Part shown: in pieces, positions 19,860 to 32,400 of the stretch
How positions within the stretch are numbered: position 1 is the first letter of the stretch
Layout: the number at the start of each line of letters is the position of its first letter
The notes under the pieces: generated by a model
Database searches by the model: none
What the model saw: the letters and a program-made list of their open reading frames with translations, nothing else
Told to the model about the DNA's origin: nothing
Position numbers and translations under genes: made by a program
Source of the DNA: Symbiodinium kawagutii
Taxonomy: Eukaryota; Sar; Dinophyceae; Suessiales; Symbiodiniaceae
NCBI GenBank assembly: GCA_009767595.1
Contig: VSDK01011562.1
Span: 78,006-142,005 of the forward strand
Length of the DNA: 64,000 nt
Direction: 5' to 3'

Positions 19860-22800
19860 ATAATATATTTGTCAAACCTGCGAACCATGGCACTTATTGC
19901 GAAGTTGCATGCGCGATTCTCAGTGCCACACTTTCCAAAGAGCTTCCTTGGTTCATGATCTTCCCTACTCCAGTTTATGTTGTGATGACCTTAAAATAAT
20001 CCAATTGAATCAAACAGCGGTAAATCTGGCAGAGTAATATGAGGATCAAACGCTTCGGAGCGCTAAGCGCTTCATCCACTGAAGGGTCTTCATGACCTGG
20101 TGAAGATCGACATCTCGATTTTTCCATTGCAGTTGGGAATGTGGCGGTCTTGGAAGAATTGGATGCATCATGAGAAAACTGCGAACAAGCACATCATGGA
20201 TCCAAAGAAATGAACAAACCAGAAATCCTATGAAATCTTTACGTATCTTCGAATGACAGCTGAATCATTCTGAATATCTAAGGGCAGCAATCAGACGTCG
20301 AGGCCTCCAAATAGCTCGCCCCACGAAGTTTCTCGGACAGATGTGCCTCGGAGGAATGGAAGAGGACGACATCTTCAAAACAGCATCGACATCACAATGT
20401 CTACGCCGCAACATCATGACAAACAAATCAAAAAATAATAATGATAACATAGTTTTGAATGCCACAGTTGACAAGCCTTACCTAGGCTGTTCTCTCGAAC
20501 CTCACTACAGCTGACTGCATCTGATTCCTGAGCGCTCCAAACCTCCAGCTGTGAGATTTGCGCTGATTCCGGGCAAGAGCGCATCAGAGTGGCCAGGACC
20601 TGGTGGCGTTGAATGATTCAGCGCCTAACATCTACAGCCTCCATGGAGCTTCCATGGAGCTTCCCGAGCTTCCAGCGTTCATCGCATCTCGGATGTCGTG
20701 AGCTAAGTCTGAATGCTTCTTGCTTTCCGGAGCCTGTGCACTGAAGCAACCCGTTAAGGATCATTTGCAAGGATCCCATAAACTCATTCTATACTCCATT
20801 GGTTTCACATAATTCGGAAAACTATGGCAATTTGATGCAATTTGAAATTGCATTTGCGAGGAACTCGGATCATCTGGGATCTCAGACACAAATCTGTTCC
20901 GCCAACTGCTCCATGCGATCTGCGACTTCTGGATCTTTGGCGCCTGTCCGAGACCTGGAGTTTGTGCAAGAAATAGGACTGCAAAGCAGTGCAAAGCTGT
21001 GCAAAGTACAGTACATCAATGCACCAAAACTGAGAGAGCCTTTAGGTTTAGGGTAATTATCTGCTTCATTCCTCAAACTTTGGGCAGTGTAATTTACAAG
21101 GCTTACGGCTTACCATACAATGTCTTCTCGACGGGCGAAAATCAATGTCAGCCGCGAGGCTACCAAAGATGTGAAAACATCGTCTGTAACATCCTGTGAC
21201 AAGTTTATTTCATCGTTGCAAGTGAAATCAGATTTGTTTTGGGCTCAAGTTTTCTCAAGGCAAATGTGAATTTTAAATTCCCTGCGTGAGGTCCCCGGCC
21301 ACGCTTCCAGTACTCGCGCTAGGTATATGTCTTTCGACTCCTCTGCCACAAGGAAGCCTTGCCTCGGCTTCCCAAGCGCCAACAGAGCCAAAGAAGGTTC
21401 AGAAAACAAGAAAAAACACAACTGACTTGAAATGAATTCGCACAACCACATGTTTGAGCAAAGCTATGTCACTGTCACTGCTCACAGCAAACAAAAGAAA
21501 TAGTTGCTCAACAATGGTGAGAAAATACCAGGCAAGATTACGCGTACCATCAGAACAAGTTCATGATTCATCTGTCTTCGGCACGTGAGGAACAGCTCCT
21601 GCAATTCAGCATCTTTCCTCGAGTCAGACAGTATCCACTTGTTGGAAGAAAAGCTACTGCGTCAATCAGGTCTTGCCATGTCTTGCCTACTTATTGCGTG
21701 CACATTTACAGTCTGAATGCTACCTTTGTCATGCCTGAAAGAAGAACGCTGGGTATTTCTCCAATTCAAACGTGTCACAGTTTCCAACATGCAAAGCTCT
21801 GAGGACGCATGATTCACAGTTCCAGCTTATCCTATGTGTGTGTGTGTGAGCGTGTCAGTAGGCGGGGCAAAGTTTGGTAAAGAACTCGGATGGCAACAAA
21901 ATACAGCCAAAACGGCATCTGGGGTAACCCACCAGCGCATGGCATTCAAACAGATCAAAGCCGAAGGGATACCTGAGGCTGGGCTTCACAAAACACAAGG
22001 CACCTCATGTACACCTACAGTACCTGTTGGGTGGCAATCTTCGCCTGAAACGCAATCATGCCTTGTACATAGGCCACAGGGCATCACAGCGCCATCTAAT
22101 GCCATTGACATCAAACGATCATCTTCCGACAAGCATCCTACCGCGTTAGTCATGTGCCGAAGGCAAGGACTCACCCGCTTAAGCCGAAACTGGGGAATGA
22201 AGGAATGACGTGACCTGATTCCTTTGCTCATTGCTTATTGCTGAGGACTTTCATGTTCAGAATAGCCACTACTTCCACGGCTCGAGCAATGGCATTTAAT
22301 CCAAATTTTGACTCAGCTAGAAACCAACGATTGACTACTTAGTTCTTCTGTCCCTTGACTGCAAGCCTTCATGGAAGTTTGGCAGGTTGTGATGTAGAGC
22401 TGGTAGCAGTTCTGGAAACCACTCCTGACTCTATTGGCAGCCAGGAGAGAGATCAGCACTTCAGCTATTTCACGCAGCACTTTGGCATGTTCTCACAGCA
22501 GCTTTTGTTCGTTTCGTTTCCTGTTTTACTAACATCGACGACATTCAGATGTGTTTTTTTAGATAGGACTGATGACTTCCGAGTGTCTCCAATATTGAAG
22601 CCGTCCTGCCTCTGCAAACCGGATACTCGTGAAAGAAAAATAGACAACTATACATAATATCACAAAATAATAGGCAGAGAATGATAAAACATAAGGTTTG
22701 ATGATGCTTGATGCAGCTGATTGCAATTCAAATATTCAGATTGACAAAGCATCTCCGCGAAAAGAACAACAATAACTCTCGACATGATGGGAGAATCTGC

Positions 22801-23759
22801 GAATTCCTCTGCTGGCCACCGCAGCGCTGTGCCCGCGCGCATCAATCGAATGACCTCAAGTGTTGGATCTTTGAGAGCAGTGGGCAGTGGACCGTTCTAC
22901 GAAGAAACCTGCAAAGCCTCTCGTTCCAACTCCTTAGGAAGAACCTCTCTAAACCATTTTAAAAAAATCAAACTCCTCAGAAGAATCCTTTTCTCAATCT
23001 GATGCAATCTGCATGCAATCTGCATGCCATCCTGCGTCTGAAAGGGCTTCGCACGCGACGAGGAGAAGCAGTGGAGGCCAAATCTTGAAGGCGACCTGCA
23101 AACCCAAACTGCTCTGAAGAGTGACTGCTCCAATGAAATCCGAAAGTTTTGCATCTTTTCACATTCTTTTCACTTTTTTTCCAAAACATCTCAGTCCAAA
23201 GCAAGAATGCAAAGTTTCAGAGAGTTGGCATTCCGCTGGTAGGACTGCTGTATTTCAAGACATTGCGAAGCAAAGCCTTTGCAGGGTTGGATTACGTTGG
23301 AGTTACATTGGGCATTCTTAGCTCAAAATTGACTGACACAGTCCTGACACCGACAAACTCATAATGACTTGCTGCAACTGTTTACACAAACAAAATGTGT
23401 CTCCGATGATGCAAGTGCTACTCTACTTGCATGGTATGCATGGGCAGTAGACATAGATATCCATGATCTTCCATGACTCTACTTTATATACAGGCATGAC
23501 AAAGAATCCAGGACTTTAAATCTCCCTGCAAATCAACTCCCCCGCACACGAACCAACCTAACGTGCCACGAAGCAGGTACTTGTCAGTGTAGCCAAGAGC
23601 TGCAAAGTGACCTTCCACAAATTGAATCAAAGTGCAGGGGTTGGACTCAGCTTTGTGGAAGGGTGCAGTGTAACAATTCGACAACATTTGGCCAGACTCG
23701 ACGACCTATTTGCAAGGCGATGTCAAACTCAATTGAGCCGTGGTCAAAACCTATTGAAG
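19860..23759. other. No gene seen
   Basis: Only short open frames, no recognised domain and no coherent exon chain. A TG/GTG run near 21834-21850 is the only simple repeat noted. Confidence 0.4.
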
Positions 23760-23769
23760 AATTCTTTAT

Positions 23770-24040
23770 CATCGGCACCGCTTTCGCGGTTGCTTTCGCA
23801 ATGCTTTCGCGCGCACAGTTTTAGCTTTCGCGGACAGGTTTTGCTTTGATTTGCTTTCGCGGAACTTTCGCGGGGATGCGTGCTGAAAGGAACCTAGTTC
23901 AATCCTGTTCAAGTAATTGCCATGGATATTATTGCCTTTATTTTTTGCTTTCGCGGAGCTTTCGCGGTAAGGAATCTGACAAACTCTATCGCGGAGCTTT
24001 CGCAGAGCTTTCGCGCGTGGGGTTTTCGCTTTCGCGGAGT
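23770..24040. repeat. Degenerate 10-bp GCTTTCGCGG array
   Basis: Eleven copies of CTTTCGC in about 270 bp, most in the context gCTTTCGCGg(a/g), some directly adjacent (CTTTCGCGGAGCTTTCGCGG), others separated by 10-60 bp of unrelated sequence. The motif is CpG-rich, in contrast to the AT-rich flanks. Function unknown. Confidence 0.85.
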
Positions 24041-24049
24041 TAACTTAGT

Positions 24050-27000
24050 ACAACGTTTAGATAAACTCAATTCATGGAGGTTTTGAACGCTGCTCAATTG
24101 CCATTATGCTGCGAACATAAGCACTGGTGCCACTCCACACTAGCCCTACGTGGAGCTGTGTATCGACACTCATAATATCTCATTATCACATTGTAGATAC
24201 TACAATAATTGCATTACAATACTGCATACAATAACTCGTACAATAGTATTGGCAATACATTGCAATACTCACATTTACATCTCGAAGCACAGGAAGCTAT
24301 CAGCCATTGGCTGTACAGCCTGGCGATTTGCGCTGGCCTAGAATTTCGTCAATTTGCGGTGGGAAGAATTCCTGCACCAACTGCGCTTCAACAGGAGCGC
24401 TTCATTGAGAAATCCTGGGTCTGAACAATAGGAGCGTATCTCGAAACATAACACACAAATAGCAGGCCCTGGATTGGTACAACATGTGTGTGCGGTATAA
24501 TTAGACACCTTCAAAATCCTCCAAAATACAACGCGTATTATATTGTGTACTCAAAGATTAGATGTACATTAGTCATCCTACATCACTATACTTCTCTATA
24601 CACTGCTGGAACTATACATTGACACATGCATAGAAACCTATCACATCTTGTCGCCATGTGCACAATGCAAGTTTCTTGTGATTGCAAGCAAACGAATACA
24701 GTAGCAAGTTGGCGTCTCACCCCAACTCTGGACAGAAGGGTGAGTCTGAACGTGCATCACATTGAAAAATGCAAAAATGTCTAGAAAGTCTTTTACTCAT
24801 CTTGCAATCACAAAAGTGAAGTTTGCAAGTGCGTCCTCTGCATGGCTGTAAAAGCGCTTTGAGAGCCTTTCACGACAAAAGAATCCACACAATTCCATGT
24901 TTCGCCCCAATATGCCCCAATATGCAGTTGAAAAGCCACGGATGGTCAGTATCTTCCAACCATGGCAGGGTCATGATGAATCTCCAAACTGGATGATCAA
25001 TAGTTTAGAGGCGTTGCATGCCAAAAGAGTCCACGAGAGTATGCCACAAACAAGTTTCTACATCTCTGTGACATCCCAAGGAAAACTTCTGCACAAGCCC
25101 GAAATGCGGGCTGCAATGGGTCGCCATTGGGCACTTATTCTTACTACACAATCTGCTGCGCTGCACAGAGATGCTCTGAATGCCTGGACAAATTTTTTGA
25201 GGCCCAAACGCTGCCAGAAGGTGTACATCTGCACAGTGCTCCTGTCAAGTTCGGGTAAGGCTTATGAAGACTACAAAGGAATGCCCCAATGGATGTCCAT
25301 GGTGGGGCACTCATGGGTACCCTAAGTGCATGTTCGCAGATCAGATTGGACTGGCTGGATTGGATGATGAATTGGTCAAAATAGCCCAAGCATTCGGCGA
25401 TGGAAGATTACTTCAAGTGGCCTTTGGGCACACTGCAGGCAGGCAGTGACCAAAGCAAGTTTCAAACATGTTCCTGGCTTGATGCCCACTTGCATTGCCA
25501 GAATTGACAACCTGGACATCCGCAACCCTGTCCAGCGTAAGTTGTCGCAGGGTTTTCACCACGTCGTCGGCACTCATCGTGGGGGCCTTCCAGTCAATCA
25601 GATGCAAGTGTTTCAATCAGTACACATGTCTTTTGAGATAACGCCTGTGTAAAGCCGTGAAATGCATCTGTGAGGAATAATTCAATTCTAGTATATTTTA
25701 GTGGCCTGCTTGTGTTTCGCAACATAAACGTATAAAGTATATAAATTATATATTAATATAAGCTCCCAAATCATTCAACATCAAAGGCCTGTATGCGAAA
25801 GCTGTGCGCTGAAACTGGATGAGGCTGCACGGTTTTCCAAGTGTTTGACTGTCTAAATATCATCCTCCAAATCATGCTTGGTAGTCCGATCCTAAAATTG
25901 AGTGATCCAATAGCGTTTATCACAAAAAGTGGTATCCAGTGATCCAGCCTTTTGAAATCCAACAACAACAAGAAGAACAACAAGAAGAAGAAGAACAACA
26001 ACAAGAACAACAAGAAGAAGAACAAGAAGAAAAAGAAGAACAACAACAGTCGATATTTGCTTATGAAAAGCCAATACTGTAATCAATGTAGTTAATACGG
26101 ATATTGTAGTAGGTATCATTAGTGTGCAGCATTTTTCCCAGGATTTGCTTAAGTATACTATCCGCAAGCAAATCCTGAACGAGACATGTTGCGCATTGTA
26201 GACAGAAATTATGCTCTTGCTGGGAACCTTTTAAACCAAGCCATAATTTTGAATAATTCGATATAATTCTATGATGTAAACTATAAACGATGCTCAATGG
26301 CCAAAGTTGAGTAGAAGCCTTCAGCACTGCAAACACTTTGCTCTGTAATCTTGTCGCACCAGCAAGTTTTGCAGCATTGCTGTGCAAATGTGCTGCTATG
26401 TGAAAATCTGCTGCACAAAAACACCTTTCTTAAACATCTGTAAACGTTTTGCTTTGCAAACACATTGCTGCCCACAATTTTTGCAAATCAAACCATAGCA
26501 AACCACCCACCAAAACTCTGTGAAACATGTGAAAGAACAAGCAGTAAACCAAAGCTGTGAGAGCACATCGTCGTTTGAACGCTTCGAAACCAGCAAAAGA
26601 AAATACAATAGAATAGAATTGATAAATCAGTATGAAGCAATGGCATAAAAATCATGAAAGGAAGAGGGTAGGAAAAAGAGGAAAGAAAAAGGACGGGACG
26701 AAGAAGAAGGACAAATGCCACCAAGATTTAGAAGATCAGAAGATGTGGGGCACGGTGTTGGTGATCACATGTGAGCCTCAAGTCCTGGCGCTTCGCTGAA
26801 CTAAGAACTGGCCAGCTACCGTTTGTCGATATAAATGGCGTCAGGTCTGTCAAGTGGGCCGGAATCAAAGCACATCTCACACGGACATGGCGACAGGTCA
26901 TGAGAAGTACTACCCTCTGTCCATTTGAGAAATGTCAGGGGAAGCTGCCACAAGTCAGAGTCGTTCAGTGTTTGTCATAGGATGTCCGCCGTGCCTGCAC

Positions 27001-27262
27001 GAAGCGAAGAAAAGGGACCGTAGCGTCTGGGCAGCTGATCCTCAAAACTCATATCGAGGCACTTTATTTGCTTAGAGAGAAGTACAGCAGCGTACATCCA
27101 TTTGAGAAACATTTGATAATTAGATCTAACTAGTTTCTTCTATATCAGCAGTCCATCTTGCAAGCGCAACGTGTCTGCTACGTTCGGTTCCTGACAAATT
27201 GAGTACGCCACTATACTAAAATAGCTGCAGTTTCTTAGATTGTTGCAGCTTGTACCCTTCAG
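24050..27262. other. No gene seen
   Basis: Contains an AAC/AAG repeat (separate entry) and short open frames only. The 142-codon frame at 24897-25325 has no recognisable motif and no splice context, so it is left unannotated. Confidence 0.4.
25960..26052. repeat. AAC/AAG trinucleotide repeat
   Basis: Mixed aacaacaagaag units over ~90 bp. The Leu/Phe-rich and Val/Leu-rich minus-strand frames crossing it are artefacts of the repeat. Confidence 0.9.
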
Positions 27263-27377
27263 GCGTCCCATTTGTGGGGACAAAGATCCAAACAAAGTGC
27301 TGGAAAGACTGAGAACCCCAACCGGTCGGCAACACGGCGGACCTCATCCCATGCAAAGCGTCAACAAGTACCGTCAG
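27263..27377 (+). CDS. Isolated exon candidate, unknown product
   Basis: A GC-richer block preceded by a pyrimidine tract and AG (acccttcag|g) and followed by a GT donor (cgtcag|gtagct). It stays open for 38 codons and reads RPICGDKDPNKVLERLRTP and then PHPMQSVNKYRQ. No partner exon with matching phase was found nearby, and the opposite strand is open as well. It may be a relic exon or a chance block. Confidence 0.3.
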
Positions 27378-27577
27378 GTAGCTGTGGAGCTGTGCACACG
27401 GGTCACTTTCAACACAATCGATGTCAAACTGTTCAAGTCCACCAAACACCCTAGTCCTCTCTGGTCACCACTAGAAAACGATGGTTGTAGAAAGTTGTAG
27501 TAGTAAACATGTGTAAAGAAATGTAAATACAGTAATAGTAAATAAAGAGGAAATAATAGATAATATAATACATATAA

Positions 27578-27597
27578 CTATATATATATATATATAC
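27578..27597. repeat. (TA)n microsatellite
   Basis: About ten TA units; a second, shorter run lies near 27945-27962. Confidence 0.9.
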
Positions 27598-27699
27598 CCT
27601 GCCGGTCTAAGACTATTGTTTGGCAGGGTCCTAACTAAAGACCATTTATAGCGTGGGCAGCCCCTATTTCCAGCCACTCTCAGCCTGCCAGGAGTCGTT

Positions 27700-29430
27700 G
27701 TGGTGGAGTTGGGGTTGGCCAGTGGAGCACGAGGTTTGGATCAAGGATGTGGGCAGATTAAGCAGTACCCTTGGGTACCCTACCAAAGTAGCCTGCATTC
27801 CTACACACAAGGTATAAAATACCTCGAGATAAGCAATAAGACAATTGCAATGAGGGCCTGTTGGTACACCCCAGGATCTATTTCATATGAGGCCAGTGTA
27901 ACTTGAAGAGATAAATCTATTCATATGATATATATTTATTTACATGATATATATATATATATTCTACTGCTGTTGGTCTGAATGTGTCGCAGGAGAGGTG
28001 CCCCGAGACCGGCCTGGCCCTCGAGGCCAAAAATGCACCGCCATCGACATGACCAGGCCCTGGTAGGGCAGCATGAAAGGCAGCTATGCAGCCAGGCTAA
28101 GCCATGCTTCAGAGAGGAAGTGCAAAAATGCCGAAAAGTTCATTCGTATTCATCTTGAATTCAATTAATTCATCGCTTTTATTCTTGTTTAGCTTGATGA
28201 ACAAGAAATCAAGAGTCCCATCCGACCCTACATGAATGAAAGAACATCTTTAGACTTGCCCTCTTAGGGAACAAATACAGTATTCATATTGTACATTTAT
28301 AGACCTTGGATGACCTTGGCACTTTTACATAGCCACCAATCGTGCAGCAAAGTGAGGGACTCTGGAAGTCTCACACATCCCATGTTTCCTCGTGAGGCCC
28401 CTTTGCCACCTTGGTGGCTGGAACTGAAGCGTTGAAATCACTGAGCGAAGTGAATGCTCAAAGAGGTGAAACCGTCAGAAATTAGAGGGACGCCATGGGT
28501 CATAAAAAACTCCGATCGAATTTTGGCATTGTGTTGAAGAATGTTGAAGAAACATCTAAATCTAAATTGAGTGATCTGCATTGATCTGGCACAAGATCAA
28601 CTTCCAAGGTGCCCATGTGAAAACAGCAACTCCGTGGACGATATATCACACACCCGATATTAGAGGAAGAGAGAAACCTGTTTCGATTCAGTTAAACTGA
28701 AAAAGCAAAACCAACATCTGAAATACAGCGCAGCTTTCTTATCTTTGTCGTGAATGCTTCAGCCTTTTCCTTTCAGCTCCCAGCATGTTGGATCTTCAGC
28801 CAGGATATGTTGCCATTGCTTTACGCCCGGAATGTGAAGCAAGATTTGCCAACAACTAAGTGCTAAGTGTGATCTTGCGCAAAGTTCTGTTTGAAATTCT
28901 GCATGTCAAGTGCAAAGATCAAAAGCAACGAATAAATTAAATATAGGAAAAGCGTTCTTATCATAAACGAAATTGGCCAGCCAAAACTGGAACCCCCTAA
29001 ATATCAAGAAGTGGAACAGCGTGTCCAAGCCATCCAGAGCTCAAGTTGGTGAACTCATTTGATCTTCACAACTCTTGAGCCGCAGCCAGGGACCCTGAGA
29101 CCAATGTCATCAAATCCAGCAATTAATTGCATCTAGCTATGAAGTTCATATTCATATGAATCAAACCTGCATGATTCCATTGCTGTGGCTTTCAGGAAAG
29201 CAAACATTGCCTCTACAAAATACAAAATTAATACCAAACAAATTTTGCCATGATCCTCCATAGCCTTCTCAACATTGCAAGTGGCCTTCGCGGTTCCCAA
29301 TGCCCGCAGCATCTTTCTGTCGCGGTGAAACGATTTCCAGGTGGTCTAAGAGTCTAGGCATCGCTTCTTGGACCATTTCTTCCTAAATATGGAGTCTAAG
29401 GAAGAGTCTAAGCTCACTAGGCTCATCGCC
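27700..29430. other. No gene seen
   Basis: No open frame with coding character on either strand. It lies just beyond the apparent 3' end of gene L. Confidence 0.4.
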
Positions 29431-29441
29431 TCATTTCTTCC

Positions 29442-32400
29442 TCATGGCCTTCTTCTTCGCTGGATGGAAAGCAGCATGAGCACCTGCGCAAATGCGCAAA
29501 ATGTGTACCAAACGCCAAGCACTTTCTGTAGGGAACTTCAAAAGGTATGCTTGTTAGATACACTTGATGCATCTTGATGCACTTTAAACTTACTGTCAAG
29601 GAGAAGCGACCAACGGGCTTCATAGAGGTAGAACCAGGATCAAACACTATAAATTGTGCGGGGGACCTGACTAGGGAAAGACTTCTGTCAATTGGTCTAT
29701 CTTGAAGATCTTGCGTCACCTTGCCTTTGCCAGTATAAGGCTGCAAGCGAGGCTGCATCTTCTTCAAGAGGCGAAAGGCCAATGTGCCAACACGAGCCTG
29801 GCCATCTGCTGATTCTGTCAGGCTGTCAAGATCTGAGAGGCTCTTTAAGAGGATCTTAAATGAGCGAAACTTGCCAAAACATCTTCCTCTGCAGTTTCAT
29901 ACTTGCAAAAACAGTTCAAAGAACTTCAAACTTATGTGAGAACACAAACAGAAAGAACCTGGAAGTAAGAACATCTTGCACCATCCGAAAGGTTCTCCGG
30001 GAGAACATCAGCATTTTGTATCACTCTGAAGCTGTCGTTTATGCCATCCCAATTCGGCAATGCCGTTCTGGTTAGCTCGCTCCAGGCGGGCCTTGTTAGG
30101 CCCATGAAGCACAACCAAGTCACCCTTCTTGCTAACGTGAACCTGACAGGTCACACAAGTCTTTTGACAGGTCAACTGTTAACCGAGTCAACAGCGGATG
30201 TCTGTGTCTGCCTCGCAGTCACTCTAGTCACATCCAAAAACTTCAATGTATGATTAGCATACTAGCCCTATCTCGCCCTAGTATGGCCTTGTCAACTTAG
30301 TCCTCTTGCAGGGCCGAAGCCCAACATTTAGACACAGTACTCCTGGCAACATCCTTCACTGTCTGATTCGAAGGATCTCTGGCCTCAACATCTGGATCTC
30401 TGGTGCAATACTGCGTCAGATCCTTCACTTTGGCCCCCACTCCAAGACGTGCCTCACAGCAGAGTCTAAACACCAAACCTGCATGAACCTGCAGCACTTT
30501 CAACATCAACACACTGAATTCATGCTGCACTGAAGTGGCGTGGGGCACACGGTATGCGTTCATTTCGATGAAACATCGCAGAAGCAAGGCTATGGCAAGG
30601 GACTGAGAAAAGCAGAAAGGATGTGTAGCGACAGGACGGTGACCATGTCTACAATCTGCTGCCAGTAAGCTTCTCTGGAAAAGATATCTCCACTGTGGAG
30701 CACTGAGCAAAACAAGAGACTCTCAACCTTATATACATGAACTGCCGCAGAAAGACTACAAGCAAAAGGAATTAAAAGAGCTCCATTAGACCTGAATGCA
30801 ATCAACTTAGTGGTTTATGATGCCTGATGCAAGACTAACATGAACATTTCCTCAAAACAGGATGTCAAGGACATGGGACTCATGCTTTGAACACAAAGCA
30901 ATGAGCAAAGTAGCCATGAGAATTCATGGATATGTACTACTGATTCTCAATGTATGATGAGAACCTTTGCAGAAAACGGCCAGTACTTTCCTCCAACAAA
31001 GCAGCATTCAAATAATTCTGATTGGAATGGGACGTCATACGACGTACTCTTGTCAGCTGTAAAAGAATGTAAACATATCTATGGATTTCAGATAAGGGAA
31101 GATTAGGGAAACCGTTTCTTGTTACGCTCAAGGTAAAGGGATCAACGCAAGCCAAACCTAAAGGAGGAAAGGCATCCACTGCATCGTCAGCCAGCATTGC
31201 AGCAACGCATGAAGAACAAAGAGTACTGAGATGTACTGAGTAGCAGTGTGTGTGTGTGTGCGGGGACAAATCAAATGAAATGAGTCCGGTCTGTAGTTCA
31301 TGTGTGAACAAGGATAGAAGAATGCTGAACGAGGAACCTGCAATCCGGACCTGCTGAAAATTGCCCTTCCTTGCTTGGCGTACTTTGGAGTCCTTCTAAT
31401 TTCTTCCTTGATGCGAGTATCAACACATGCCTCTGATTCTCCGTCTTGCTGCATTTTGCCATGGCTCCATCAGTTTTCCCAACATTGTTTCCAATTCAGT
31501 GAAAGCGTCTTGTTTCTCTTTGATACTGTGGAGGAGGTGCGTTGCCCTCTTGCTAACGGAACTTGCAGTTGTTGTTTTGATAGTTCAAATCTCCGCGGTC
31601 CAAATATCCTCACCTCTTGCAGTTGCACTTCACATTTCCCTTCCCTTCCCTTCCCACCTTCAAGAATGGCGCTTTTGGCTCGAAGTACGCCTTTACGCCT
31701 GGAACAGCAGCAGGTTCGCAACATTTGGCAACGGTTTTCACATTCACTTCTGACTCAAACTGCAAAACTTGCGCAGCTCTTTCACTGTTCATTTCAAGAT
31801 GCTTCTGTACCCTCCAATGCGCATTTAATATCTCTCGGCACAAGTCGACAATGGAGATTCCTGGCAAAACGTTATTTAAGCTACGGAATCCATCCACCTT
31901 GATGTCAGTCATAGTGAGAGTTACATGATTTTTGCTTTCCATCCCAAATAGCTACAAGAAGCTCCAAAGACAGAACAAAGACACACTTTGACAATTGACA
32001 TCTTCCCCATGTTTCTTTTGTCGGCGTGCACCCTGGGGGCAGTAAGTTTGCAAGTATCAACAGCATTTTCAACCTGTGGCGGTGACAGTTTCTTGCCTCT
32101 TCCTTCCAGAATAAGCTGCACTGCGAAGCCTCTTGTCCTTTCCTGCACGTCATCTGTGGAGTCCAGATCTTTGCTGGCTAGGCTTGGAGGTGCAAAAACC
32201 AATCAAATCCGAAATTGACACAGTATGACCATGTATGATTATCTTTATCTGTGGATGATCTGTGATGTGACATGTTGTGAAAAATCCTGATGCTCCCCTG
32301 GTCCCTGGTCCGGCAATACTGACATGTTCATAAATTTCTGCGTCAAATGCAAGCCGACTATCACGCTGCACACCTAGAACTACTTCCCACTCATGTCGCG

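Noticed and set aside
19185..19863. Long open frames rich in Gly, Trp, Val, His or Pro on both strands
   Set aside because: Produced by the CCA repeat and the N gap; the frames are open in several phases at once and have no other coding feature.
21230..21260. Strings resembling the 3' part of the dinoflagellate spliced leader (TTTTGGGCTCAAG here; CTTTTGGCTCGAAG near 31670; CCGTAGCC near 56325)
   Set aside because: Each matches only part of the leader and none sits upstream of a gene start in the right orientation, so they are treated as chance.
25771..26167. Minus-strand Leu/Phe- and Val/Leu-rich frames resembling membrane proteins
   Set aside because: They read through the AAC/AAG repeat; hydrophobicity is a by-product of TTC/TTG triplets.
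31375..31928. Plus-strand frames of 103-175 codons
   Set aside because: They oppose gene L exons 31897-31658 and 31548-31450, which have splice junctions and phase continuity on the minus strand.
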